This document shows, piece after piece, positions 47,806 through 59,755 of a stretch of DNA of 64,000 nucleotides. Positions within the stretch are counted from its first letter, which is position 1. Each line of letters starts with the position of its first letter. The translations under genes and the position numbers were made by a program. The notes beneath the pieces were generated by a model. The model was not told the origin of the DNA. It saw only the letters and a program-made list of their open reading frames with translations, and ran no database searches. The stretch spans positions 10,306,621 to 10,370,620 of the forward strand of contig QVOM02000115.1 of NCBI GenBank assembly GCA_003586115.2, given 5' to 3'. This DNA is from Salvator merianae. Its lineage: Eukaryota > Chordata > Lepidosauria > Squamata > Teiidae.

Positions 47806-47960
47806 ATAGGGATGTGATGAACTGTTTCAGTTTGTTTGCAGGTCACAGCGAACAAGGGGTGTTTGAATGTTCATTATCAAACTGAGCAGACCCAATTTTT
47901 GTTTGATGTGTTTGCATTTGAGCTGGACATGGGACACATTCGGTGAACTGTTCATTGACC
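47806..47960. mobile_element. hAT-type element fragment
   Basis: It starts TAGGGATGTGATGAACTG, a recognisable left end of the TAGGGATGTG family, followed by GTTTGTTTGCAGG and TTCACAGG phrases. No right end was found downstream. Confidence 0.45.
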
Positions 47961-47964
47961 TGTT

Positions 47965-50328
47965 CACAGGTTCTGCAATTTTAAAGAGTCATACTATTAT
48001 CTATTCTCCTGCTCTCAATCACTCACCAGTCACCAATGTCTTGATAGATCTTGACCTATTAGTTACTGTGTTGCCTTTTGCAATTAAGTGATTCAAGTTC
48101 AATGATTGCTTGTGTAAAGACTAATGGCTACGTTGATTTGTTTATGTTTTGGTGTCAGGGAAATTGGTGTGCCATTGGCTGCTTTGGGAATTAGGAGAGA
48201 GGGGTAGCCCAAGGGAGGGAATGAGAGTATATAAGAGGATAGAGTTTGTTATTTTATTTTACCTACGTGAAAATGTTTGGAGTCAGAGCTGTCTTGCAGC
48301 TTGTGAGTTTCCTGCCTCATAAAGAGTGGTTGCTGGCTGGGTTCTCTGATTTAATCTGCTCTCTTTCTGCTGTGGCTTGGTTTTGGTCTATGCCACCACT
48401 GCCAGCTTCCTTCTCTAATCATTCTCTCTGTGTCCATTCTTTCTATGCATCAGCTTTTGATTTTGTTAAAAGGGCCTTTTGGGGCCTCCTCCTTCTTCTT
48501 GTTAGCTATCTTACTTACCTGTTGGGGGTATCCATCCTCTGATCCTTCTCCCAAGTCCTGTTTTTTTAAAATTTTGTGGATGGCTGTTTGGACCTGTCTG
48601 CCTGAGTACTTGCTGTTGAGTGCCTCCCCCCAAAAGCGGGAAAGACATCTACATAAGAAGTGATATGTTCACTGTGAATGAAGACAGCAGGTGGTTTGTA
48701 TTGCCTTTTTTCTTCTGCCATTTTAATTAAGTGGGAGGGAAGAGAAGGATGGCAATGACCATGGAAGGAGGGTGTATGAAGGCCCTACTCTCTGAATCTC
48801 TGCCACTAGGGAGTTGATAAAGCATGTTGTGTGCAGGCTTACCTTTCTTAGGGAGGTGAACTTGAGGTATATGTTGCCCTCAGACCTTCTTTGGAATTAG
48901 AGCAGTCTAGCCTCTCTCATGCTCAGGAACCAGAGGTTTCTCCAGCAAGGGATGAGGTGGAGGTGGTGATGGTTTCAGCTGCCAGGGCAGCTGGCCCTTA
49001 CCCACCTATCTTGGGTTCCAGTCATCATGGGCTGAGACTGAGGAGGAGCAGGAGCCTCACCTTGGTCTTTCATAGCCCAGAGGTACAAGTCGTGATGGTT
49101 CTGCTTCCCAGAAACAGCAGTACAATTGCTACTAGTGAAAAAAGAATGTAATGAGGGCCCTGAGAGTAGCATGGTATGAAGGAATTTTGATTTCTGCCAC
49201 GATGCTCCAAACTATGCTACCTGCAACCACTATAAGTACAGGATAGCAGGGGGAAGAACATAGAATATCTTGGCACAATGGTGATTATGAGGTATCTGCT
49301 ATCCTTCCCCCTGCTGATAGCACTAGGCCTAGCATGCCTGTAACTAGTGGAACTGGTGCTGTATCTAACTGACTCTCTGTGGTGGGATCTTGACCCAAAG
49401 GGTGTGGGATTGTATGGTTTTTGTTTAAGTTTATCCTGTTTATCTCCAAAATTGTCCTGAAATAGGAGTGGGGTCTGGGGAAGTTGACACACAGAACCAG
49501 ATGGTAGTTGCCAGGGAAGTGGAGAAGAGTTGGTGGCACCTGGATGATGAACAAAACAGTGAGGTACTGACTATCTTGCACATGAAGTATTAGTGGGATA
49601 TTTGGACTCATGGTTGTCCAATACATGTATTTCTAGCAATAGTAAGTTACAGTGGTAATTGTGTGTCTATGAGCATAATCTCAGGACTGGCTAAGCAGGT
49701 TGCTTCTCAGAACAGGGTTGCCTCTCAAGCTGCTATCTGATAAATAGCTTCAGTTCTAAGTTTTGTTGTATGTCTCTAGATTTAGCATAAAAAAGACCAG
49801 CAGGAGACTGGGCAGTAGTGAAAAAAGCAGGCAAATCTGTAAGTGTTATATGAGGCCTGTAAAATTTCTGAAGGCTGCTAAAGAAACAATTATGAGGTTT
49901 TACTGTGGCATAGTTTAAACATAATGAATCAACATTCATTGGCTACTGATCATTGCTAATTAGTTCTGCAATGGCACAGATGACTTATACCTTTAATTAC
50001 ACACATCTTGAGCCTTGAAACTGAGTAATAATTACTTCTTAGTTTATCCATCTCTTTTTCTTTTGGTGCCAAAGCCTGTACTATTTTGCCTTTGCCTTTC
50101 ACGCTTTTCTTCTCTTTCAGCAAGAGTCAATCTATATAACAGTCCTTTAAAGTCAGCCATATTACACGGACATCTTCTACAACTTTGCTGAATACCATGA
50201 ATGTTGAGAGGGCATATGCAGAGCACAGTTTATTATGTAGGCTTAGGAGTTAGTATATGCCCCTTTAATCTTCCTTCTGAGTGTGTAAGTGGAAAGGCAG
50301 CAAATCAAACTGTGGTTGAATATATAGC
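47965..50328. other. Unassigned DNA
   Basis: Frames at 48246-48542 (98 codons, hydrophobic) and 49285-49626 have no recognised family and no supporting context. Confidence 0.35.

Positions 50329-50372
<44 letters not shown>
50329..50372. repeat. (AT)n microsatellite
   Basis: About 22 AT units. Confidence 0.95.
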
Positions 50373-50374
<2 letters not shown>

Positions 50375-50698
50375 TATTTCCACTCTTAGGCTAGATCTTC
50401 AGCATCTTCTCTGCAACAACAAACCAGCCTGCCAATATGGAATGTGGAGAAAGGGGTTCTCAGAACAGTAGGGGAAGAGCAGCAATGTCCAAAACCTCTT
50501 AATGTGGATTTGCCAATAAAAAATAATAGGAAAAAAGGGGGTTAAGAAATATAAGATTTATCTACACTTGAGATTTTGTGCAGACAATTGCAGACAATGG
50601 TAGCTAGCAGGGTTGAAGGAGGCCAAGGCAGATTGGTATTATCAGACTAGGTAGCACTAATAGAAGATGATGCTCTGTCTTCAGACATCTGAGAACAA
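50373..50698. other. Unassigned DNA
   Basis: Nothing recognised. Confidence 0.4.
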
Positions 50699-51155
50699 GG
50701 GTCTGTTTGCACTTTCCACCATAAAACAGGATCATTATCCTATGATAATGGGAATTATTTTGTTCTATGGCAGAACAGACCTTGTAGCATGGACACCGTA
50801 CACATTGCAATGCTGTAGAACAGACTGGCATTAGGATACCAGCATTCACAGTGCAAATGCTGGCATCCTGCCGGCATCCTGTACCATGACAGTGGCTGGA
50901 AATCTTCCAGCCACTGCCATGGTGACCAGCAATGCACCGCTCTGCATTTGCACCCAGAGGCAGGTGAGGATGCAGTGTACTGGGAGGAGTTCAGCTGCTC
51001 CTGGTACATCTGTGGGGTATGATTTTGTGCTCCACAGCAGGTAGTGATCAGGAGCAGCTGTAATCTGCTCCTGATCGTGAGGGCCTCTGCACAGTGCAAA
51101 GACACTTGACTAGTGAGTGTCCCAGGTACTCACTAGTTGCAAGTGTGAAAAGTCC
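50699..51155 (+). mobile_element. GGGCC-type MITE (family A) with CAA TSD
   Basis: The left end GGGTCTGTTTGCACTTTCC and the right end GCAAGTGTGAAAAGTCCC are imperfect inverted repeats. The triplet CAA flanks both sides. The interior shares CCAGCATTCACAGTGCAAATG, CCACTGCCATGGTGACCAGC and a terminal ACTCACTAGTTGC with the other family A copies. This is the best-bounded family A member and anchors the family definition. Confidence 0.8.
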
Positions 51156-51159
51156 CCAA

Positions 51160-52785
51160 GATTTCTGAGATGAAGAAAGAGTAGGATCCACTGTAGAGGC
51201 ACACTGACCACATTCCTGGAGCCTCCTGCTCTCCAAAGTCCTTGTAGTTTTAGGATGAAAGTTCACTATCTGTGAGGAATTTGTGCCAGTTTAGAGTTGG
51301 ATTGGAAATGGCCCTGGAAGTGACCCATTTTCAGTATAACATTAAACCAAAATGGGAAGAAATACCTTAGAAATGTGGCTCCTCCCTCTGCTGTCACTCT
51401 ATACAGCAATAGAAGAGTTGAATTGGGCTGTGATCACTCTCAGAATTGTTTCTTATGTCTTTGGCTAGGGTGCCTCCAAGAGTTGATTCCATTTCTGGGT
51501 CTGCTTATTGGCTGGCTACAGGAGAGCCTCTGAGCCTTGGGAGGACTCAAGGGTTGCCTTTATTGGCCCTGTGGATGAGTTGCAATTCTGTGCAAGGAAG
51601 CACACAGGAAAAATTGAACTGAACTAAACAATGAACTGAAGCACACATGAAGAACAAGGGGAATTAGCACAAGCTGTAAGCTACTTTGTGCATGCTATCC
51701 ACCTTGTCCTTGTTGAACAGCCACTTCTGACTACAGTGCAAACCTGCACCATGTCTGGATTTCTCAGTGGTACACAGCCAAAGCAGCCCGTAAGGATCTT
51801 CAGTTTGCTATGGATTCCTGCATAGTCCTTGAGTGGATCACACATTTCTGTGTTTCTGTCCACCTGCCTGCCCAGTAAATGCACTCTTTGTGTTTTTACA
51901 CTCATACACATGTGTGTGTGCATACACATATATCAATAATCCATGAAGGAAGTCAGTTACATAGGGAAGTGTCATATTCAGATCCCGTTATTCTAACTCT
52001 CCAGTTAGGAGTTAACACTACACTTGCTTTATCAGTAGATTCTACCTGCAATCTAAAGGTCATTAGGGTTTTATGGACACATAAACTGTTATTGCTGCTG
52101 TGGTGACATTTTACACCTTTGGCAATCCTTATATGCAGAGAAACCTATAAAGAGAATTGAAAATGTTTGATCATTGTATATAATGTAGAGCAGCACAATA
52201 AGTGCTATTTTGCATATGCTCTCCTTTGTATTTGTGCCACACTGTGTCAGGGCTTTGGCTGCCTTGCCCATATGTAATTGGCAAGCAGTGCCATGTGGCT
52301 TTATCAATGCTGAGACAGATTTAGACAGTCAAGGGTAACAGCAGACTGGAGCAGTTACTATGTGAGAGATAACCTTTGGATGTATAACTTTTGACTAGCT
52401 GAAGGTGCAAACAGGACGAACTAGTGTGGTGGCCTGAGCTGCAGGCAAGTGTATTAATATGCAACTTTCCACTTGTTTTTTTACACTTGATGACGGCAGT
52501 TTATCTACCGCTAAGTTACAGCAAACAAAAACAAAAACCTTTCTTTTTGCCTCACTAAGCTAATGGGGTGAATTTGGAAGACAGAAATTGGAAAGACACA
52601 CTAGGAAATGTGGGAAACAAAACAAAACAACAGAAGCTGATATAGGTCCTATTAAGTTGGTGGGAAATTGAAAGAAATTTGCTTTAGAACAATTCTGTAT
52701 TGGCTGCTGTACTAGACCAACAAGCATAGTAGCCACCTCCTTTCCATACACAGATGTAATCTAAGGGAGCCCCAGAGTGGGAAAG
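51160..52785. other. Unassigned DNA
   Basis: Short ACACATG/TGTGTG tracts near 51900-51930. No gene seen. Confidence 0.4.
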
Positions 52786-52980
52786 GGCCTAAGGGAGGCC
52801 CTGGGCAGGGAGGCAGCGGTGGAGTCTCCCTTAGCTGGAACCAGAATGCAGAAGGAAGACTCCTAGTACACTAGTATGCCAGCAAGTGCAGAATGGTCAT
52901 AAGGAAGGTCCCAGGCAGGGTCTCTCAGATTGCACCAGTGTGCAGAAGAGAGGCTCCTAGAATAGTTGCTGGTCAATGTG
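52786..52980. mobile_element. MITE family B remnants, two tandem pieces
   Basis: GGAGGCCCTGGGCAGG through CAGAAGGAAGACTCCTAG (52794-52867) is loosely repeated at 52913-52960 as GGAAGGTCCCAGGCAGG through CAGAAGAGAGGCTCCTAG. The tail GCCAGCAAGTGCAGAATGG between them matches the family B right end. Confidence 0.5.
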
Positions 52981-52984
52981 GAAT

Positions 52985-54242
52985 CACCCCTAAACTTTAC
53001 TGTAGCTTTCTGTTTCAATGGACTCAGCTGTATACCAAATTTTTGCTTGTTTTCTTTTTATTTCCCCCCACCAGTCTTGTATAATTTGAATAAGAAATTC
53101 AAGTTGGAAGTAGAGGATTCCTTGGTTTACAAAGCTACAAACAGTTTCCTTCCTAAGCGATCTCACCTTTGCCTTTCATATCAACATGGAGAAGCAGGAA
53201 GTAGAGAGGAAGCTGACCTGAAAAGTCTCTCATTCTCAAAATTCAGACTTTTGAATTTCACCATATTCTGCCAAATTTGAATTCCTATCAAAAAGCCCAC
53301 CTTTCTGAAATAATCCAGACTCCAGAATTGACCTATCCTTCAATTGGAAACATATATTTCACATAGATCTTCCAAAACGGAACCTTTATCAAATGTTCAG
53401 CCCATTCTTAGTAGCAAGTATAGCAAAGATAATTAATAGGCAACACATGCAAAAGGTACATGTAAAAGGGAAACGATACATATTTATTCTAAGGTCAGTG
53501 CATAGTATCATTAGCTCACAGTAAATGGAAGTATGGAAGTTCCATACAAGTTCAAGGGATATCAGAATTAAAGCTTTCTGATATTTAGCCTCTGTACTTG
53601 AAATACAGTGATGTCCATATTCTTTCACACAGCTGGTTACACTAAGTGATAAGAAAAGTTATTCAAGCACTCAATATGCTTTTGCTTGCCCTTTCAACTT
53701 TAGTCTTTCAGCACATTTTGCATGTATACAAAAAACAGTCAGAAGCATATTAAAGGATTTAGATGCTAATGCCATTTGAACATGCCCTAATTCTCTGTTT
53801 CATTTTCATCTTATTGTGCCATTTAGACAGGCACAGAACAATTGCCCTACTGTGTCCTACTGAGTACAAAGAGAATAATTTATGTTTCCCTAGACATAGA
53901 CATAACCACTGAAGCTGGAAATTAGCATTTTAAAATATTTGAATAGCCAAAGTTTTTACATTAGCATTTGTGCATTTAAAATAAGAATTCCACCTCTGAA
54001 CTTTGTAGGCAAGGTCTGCATGAACACTGAAATTATTAAGCATAATAAAAATGTATTTATAAATGTCAGTGGCTCCCAAGAATGCTCTTGGGGCAGATGG
54101 TTCTGAAATTTTAAAAGTGTGTGAAGGGGAAATTTTCTAGCAAGCTTTCAAAATGTCTCTGTGCTTTTAGGGACCCCTTTCTTCTTCTAGAAATAGCAGA
54201 GATTCTCTTTGCCCCAAACACCCACTCAGCCAGGTACCCAGT
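52985..54242. other. Unassigned DNA
   Basis: Nothing recognised. Confidence 0.4.
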
Positions 54243-54377
54243 ATATTTATTTATTTATTTGTACTTTTATCTCACTCAGGACAGGTTACAAAAGTAAAAA
54301 CAAACCAAAAAGAACTAACTAAAAGCAATTACAGTGCCTGAAAGTGGGTGGGGGGAAATGGAAAGACTTATTCTGTA

Positions 54378-54432
<55 letters not shown>

Positions 54433-54905
54433 CAGTGGGAGGGGGGAAGCTGCCTCCTTGGCCAAAGGCCTGGGTAAATATCTTTATCAGTCTTCTAAAT
54501 GTATATAATGAAGATATCTAGTGCACCTCAGAGGGAAACTATTCTATAGAATAGAAGGCCCTATCCTAAGTATTCATTCCTTTAGCTACTGAAGGTGCTG
54601 GCACAACCAGGAAGGCCTCATTTGCAGATCTTAAGGCAAGAGGCAGGGCAGGTTGATATGGGAAAATGTACTCCTTTAGATATTTGGGACCCAAGCCATT
54701 TAGGGCCTTATAGGTCAAAATTAACATCTTGAATTGGGTCTGGTAGCAATGGTATGATATGGGTCTGGCCAGCAGTACCAGTTAGCAGTTTCACAGATGC
54801 AGAATGTTCCATATAGAACACATTACAGTCTGAAAGTTAGCAGAGAATGGATTACTGTGGCCAGATCATCTCTGTTCAGACAGGACCATAGCTGAGAGTA
54901 AACAC
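54243..54905 (-). mobile_element. L2-type LINE 3' region
   Basis: On the minus strand this ends in an AAATA-rich tail (54243-54260). Moving upstream it has blocks I recognise from reptilian L2 3' regions: GGCCAAAGGCCTGGGTAAA, CCCAAGCCATTTAGGGCC followed by TTATAGGTCAAAA, TTGAATTGGGTCTGG, and GTGGCCAGATCATCTCTGT. A TG/AT microsatellite (54378-54430) interrupts it. It is non-coding. Confidence 0.75.
54378..54430. repeat. (TG)n-(TA)n compound microsatellite
   Basis: A short TGTGTG tract followed by about 20 AT units, inside the L2 remnant. Confidence 0.95.
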
Positions 54906-54909
54906 ACTT

Positions 54910-55858
54910 GCTCATAACTTCATCTGATCTTCAAGTGTCATCACAGACTCCAAAAGCATCTTCTGTGCAATAATTATTGGGTGGGTTTTCCTTGAAGATG
55001 CTTAGGACTTAGCCACTCTTCCAGACTGACATCCACTGAATACCTATAGCATGAGCAACTTTTTGAAGATCATCTTATTTTCCATCATCAATCAGAAAAT
55101 GGAGAGTTCCCTATCATTTTGGTATTATTACTGTATACAGTAGGTGTATCCTGGAACAGCAATGAATATTTCATCAGGTTTAAAATCAGGTGGGTTACTA
55201 ATAAGTCAGTAATGGATAACTGAAGAATGAATTCTTGCACTATCTTCTGTCAACTATATTTGTATCTTTCTCTTCCTGCTCTTCAAATTCCAGTTCTCAC
55301 ATCTATAATTTCCTGTTGATTGATACAAGAAACGTTGTAGTTCAGAATCTTCATTTGAACATTTTGTAGAGCTGTTTATCAAGGTTCTTCTTCTTCTTTT
55401 TTTTCATTTATTTTGTTCCCTACTAAGATATTGAAGTCTCCTCAACATCCCCAGATAAATGTATAGACAATTTCTACATAGTCATTACAGATCATAACAC
55501 ATGGGTCTTAAGGCTGGAGTTGTTCCAAGCACAAAAATCATGCCTGAGATCTCTCCAAGGGGAGATTGATTCAGAGTGATTTTCCAACAGTTCCTGTCTG
55601 TAGGTTGGTCCAACCATCCACCAGACTAAACATGCTAAGCAGTGTTTTGCATGCTTCTAGCATTTAGTCTGCATTGACATTACATTTGACAGATTAATGT
55701 CAGATAGTGCAGAAAATAAACAAAGTTGTTCTAAATATTAACAACTCTAAATGCTAGTGTATGGAATACATAGCACTTAACATCCACCTGTGTTGAGAAT
55801 TGTTTGCATGACTAAATTTGTGCAAATAAAATATTACAAATTGACTATTCTGTCACTT
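54910..55858. other. Unassigned DNA
   Basis: Nothing recognised. Confidence 0.4.
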
Positions 55859-55869
55859 CTGCAATGGCA

Positions 55870-56560
55870 AGTGGATAGATAGAATTCTTTATTGATTGGC
55901 CTATTGACTGTATCATATCATAATATGCAAGATAAAAATATAAAATGTATTGTTATATAAAAATCATTATATGAGATAATCTGCCCGACAATCTACCCCT
56001 ACATAGTTCAGAAAAAACAGAACAGATATTAATGACTTTCAAAATATATAACGCTATTCTGGTAGTAGTATATTGGTCGCAGCCTCAGAGCAATATACGC
56101 ACTTTGGCTTTGATATTAAGTAAGTTAAAATTCATTAAAAGAGGAGTTAAATAACTCCTTATACAGTCATATAGGTGATATTCCAATAGAAAGCGTGGTG
56201 TGTCTTGCAGGATGGGATCTCCACAAATACTGTCATGACATGGAATATTCTTGCAGTGTCCAACCCTCATCATGATGTCTAGCTGATCAAATCTGGCTTT
56301 TGTAAAAGCTTTACCATCATCTTACAATCTCATTTCTTTATAAAGTTTGTTGTAACTTAATGATAGCAAAGAATGAAGTTTGTTGTAACTTAATGATAGC
56401 AAAGGATGATAGGACAGGAACTGGCAAAGATGCCTGTATGCATCCAATCAGTAGTATGCCTCTTTCACATCCTTGCTTTATTTCCCCAAACTAGCACTTG
56501 AATATTTTTATTGTACATTTCTTCAGCTCTGCATTATGAATTAGGATCACCCGAGAGGTG
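55870..56560. other. Possible unclassified repeat
   Basis: The stretch opens GATAGATAGAATTCTTTATTG, which looks like the start of a minus-strand retroelement 3' end. It has a 33-bp tandem pair at 56343-56408, but I cannot name the family. Confidence 0.25.
56343..56408. repeat. 33-bp tandem pair
   Basis: AAGTTTGTTGTAACTTAATG continued by ATAGCAAAGAATG occurs twice, with one difference (AAGAATG/AAGGATG). Confidence 0.95.
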
Positions 56561-57536
56561 AGTAAAACCTCACAATGTTCCCAGGACTATATCGGGAACA
56601 AAAATTCATAAATCACTGTTGCAGAAAACCCTGTAACGACACTGTGTTTTCCATAATAGCAATTACTTTCCTCTGTCTGGTGTTTCTTCATGGGATCACT
56701 CCTCTCGTAAAATATCCATATGTAAGAAGCACATGAAAAATAATAAAGAGAAGTGGGTGGGCATGTCCTCCATATGGAGGGGGAAAAAAAGTCAGACAGA
56801 GGTAAGTGCCAAGTATTTTACTGGATTTGCCTCCTGCCATCTGATAGGGGCAGTGAGAGGCAATTCTGAGATCTAAGGAAGTTACTGGAATTTCCTCTCA
56901 TCCTGCAGAAACACCCTTAGCTTGTGGAAATTACTATTGCTTGAGAACAACATTTGTTCCACATAATTAACATTTTGACATTTGTTTGAATTCAGTTTTT
57001 GAAGATACCTGAGTATCCTTTCCTCCCCCTCTGCTGTTGTTCAAGATCCCGAAATGGCACTTATGGTCACACAATGGTGGGACAAGTGTAGGTCTATGCA
57101 GACCTGTCCAATGCACCAAATGTGCCATGGGAGAACAGAGATACGAGGACTTTACCCTCTTATAGTGCATTAACAGCATTATAAAGGTAATGTGTAGTTC
57201 TTGCCTCAGTCTGATATTCATTTGCTGTCTATTTTAATATCTATCTTTAAGGATACAATCCTATACCCACCTATTTTTGGAGTATGTAATAGTGAATTCA
57301 GATGAACTGCAAGGATGTGAAAGAGTTCTGTCTCTAGGCCAAGAATACTATAGATATCTAGCAACTGCCTGCAGGCCCTTGCCTGCAGAGCAATCAAATT
57401 TCAAAGAAATTTCCCAACTCTTTGGATTTCCTTTTCTTACAGCAACTGAATTTTGTACTTTGTGAAAAATAGGACCAGTATTGCATGGAGGGTCTCTGGT
57501 TGAAACAACTCCATGACAGTAACTGTAAAGAAAAGA
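56561..57536. other. Unassigned DNA
   Basis: Nothing recognised. Confidence 0.4.
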
Positions 57537-57623
57537 AAACTAACCTCTTGAAAACTATCTAAACGTCTTACTAATATTGTATTATTGTTAATAAGACTTA
57601 GAAAGTTTTCAAGAGGTTAGTTT
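57537..57623. repeat. 87-nt near-perfect hairpin
   Basis: The left arm starts AAACTAACCTCTTGAAAACT. The right arm ends with its exact inverse, AGTTTTCAAGAGGTTAGTTT. Beyond those 20 pairs the arms keep pairing with a single mismatch and a 2-base bulge, to a loop near TATTGTATTATTG. The size and shape resemble a microRNA precursor or a tiny palindromic MITE. I do not recognise either arm as a known microRNA. Confidence 0.85.
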
Positions 57624-58625
57624 AATTTGTATTTGAGACTCTAAAACTATTATGTCTAACTTGAAAATTATGGTGTAGGAATGGCAAACTACAGATAGAG
57701 AACTACATAACATGCATTGGTTCTTAAGGAAAGTTTGCACCTACAATTTTAACAAAAAAAACAAACAAAAAACCTTTTGTGGTAAAATAGTAAAGATATC
57801 CAGGAATTCATTCCCATTAAGTGTTATATGTTTCTGAAAAGCCGGTTCTGGAGGGTATGGCAGACATCTTATTTGAATATCATATTTATTTTAGGGCAAG
57901 TGATCAGAACTCAGAATCTTTCAAAAATAAAACAAAGCCCTGGAATATCAAAACCAAATGTCGTTCCTTCTTCAGGGCTCAAGTTCTTATGTGCCTTATT
58001 TACCATAGATCAAGAGAACTGTAGCTAGAACAGATTGAGGTGGATTGAGAAACTGTACTATAAAATATTGTGTGTGTCTCTTTCAGCCTCGAGTTCTATT
58101 TTAAGTTTGTTATTTCACTACATTTTAGAAAATGTGTTTATTGTATTCTTGTGACTTGACGTGGTCTATGCACTATCAGTAAACAAACTTAACTTATGTA
58201 CCCATACTATTGTAACCATTTGTTCTGCTGTCATACATCTTTCAAAGTGAAAGGAGTGTTGAAACAGCTATCTCTGCCCAAAATTAGCAACAGAAAGAAA
58301 ATCACCTCACAGTGTTCCATGGAAAAGTTTGCAGATTTCCCATTCTCTCAACAGTCCCCATATTTCCTATGGTTAATTGTGGCCTACAACAGAGCCAGAT
58401 GGCAAGTGGAAATTACAAACAGAATGAGCTATCAGAAGCACAGTAATCTGGAATACAGCCACTAAATGCTTTGTAATGAGGCAACAATCTGGAAGAAGCA
58501 TCCTAGCACCATGCAGGAAAAGGTAAATGAGATGTTCAAATTGGCACTGCTTGTCAAAGACAGAGGAAAACACCATGCAGACACAACATTTATGGAAATA
58601 TCCTGCATAAATCTAAGTGTGACAA
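57624..58625. other. Unassigned DNA
   Basis: The right part may belong to the CR1 fragment that follows. No clear boundary was seen. Confidence 0.35.
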
Positions 58626-58955
58626 CTTGGATGTATATAAAAAGGGATTTCCACAGCAGGTTTGAGATCAGGAACTATCAGTACCTAGATAGCTTTAAGA
58701 AAGGACTGGACAGATTCATGGAGGTCAGGTGTATCAATGGCTGCTAGAATGGATGCCTAGGTACTGCCTCCAGGTTGGAAAGACAGGCAGGATGTGTGTA
58801 AAACCATTTGCGGGGGGTCAAGAGCAGGTGAAGGTTTTGCCTTTTATTCTGCTTGAGAATGTCCAAAAGCAATTGGTGGCTGCTGTGTGAAACAAAATGC
58901 TGGACTAGATGGGCTGTGGCCTGATCCAGCAAGGCTCCTCTTATGTTCTTATAAA
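58626..58955 (+). mobile_element. CR1-family LINE, 3' end
   Basis: The short coding tail YLDSFKKGLDRFMEVRC (58678-58728) corresponds to the CR1 ORF2 C-terminus, compared with [17 protein letters not shown] at 23.9 kb. The 3' UTR follows with ATGCTGGACTAGATGGGC and CCTGATCCAGCAAGGCTC, ending in CTTATGTTCTTAT octamers, a CR1 subfamily terminus different from that at 23.8 kb. It is 5'-truncated. Confidence 0.8.
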
Positions 58956-59154
58956 AAACTTTGCTGGTATTCTGGCAGGGTTGGCTTGGGGAAGAGCATC
59001 TGATGTAACTGGAGTATGCTTTAATCTGTTATAGAACAAAACATGGATTGGTACAAGGAAAAACAAGGTGCCAGTCATTGTCTCATGCTTGCCTACTGCC
59101 CCAGTTGCATTTAAAGTTTGTAAATACATATTCACATAGTACAGTATCAATAGA

Positions 59155-59210
59155 AGGAAAGAAAAGAAAAGAAAAGAAAAGAAAAGAAAAGAAAAGAAAA
59201 GAAAAGAAAA
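59155..59210. repeat. (GAAAA)n microsatellite
   Basis: About 11 AAAAG units. Confidence 0.97.
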
Positions 59211-59712
59211 GGGTACAGCTTGTTACAAGACTCATCACTGTAATCTGAAGACAAAGCTGCTTTCATAGTAAAACTGATATACAAGATGATTCTTTGGTAC
59301 ATGAATAGAGATTGTAAAAAGAATGATTTGGCTATCTGATTGCGCTTTAATACTTTCAAAGAATCAGATTCTTCTGAAGACCTCAAGTCAATTCTTTGAA
59401 TCTCCAAAGAGTACGTAATGATGATGAACCTGAACATTGACAATGATGCAGTTTGAAATACAAGTCTACGCCCGCTTGCAGTGCCATGGAAACTTCAGGT
59501 AAGTCCATTTGCAGGTGTTTCAGGCCACTGCTGCAGTGTTGCTAATTCCTTGTCAGGAAAGTCATGAACAAAATCCAAGAAAAACTATCTTAAAAAAAAA
59601 AAGCTAAATGTAAAACAGTAAAATAAATAAATCTGAAACAATAAGTCATATAATACTTATCTAAAATGTTTTATGAAAAGCTGCAGCTTCACCTTCCAGT
59701 TGTGTCTGTGAG
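59211..59712. other. Unassigned DNA
   Basis: Nothing recognised. Confidence 0.4.
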
Positions 59713-59755
59713 TAGAGCTGTGCATGAACATCTTTTGTATTCAAATTGAACTGGA

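Noticed and set aside
48246..48542. 98-codon hydrophobic frame resembling a membrane protein
   Set aside because: T-rich DNA encodes hydrophobic residues by default. There is no family motif, splice context or neighbour, and an overlapping second frame is equally open.
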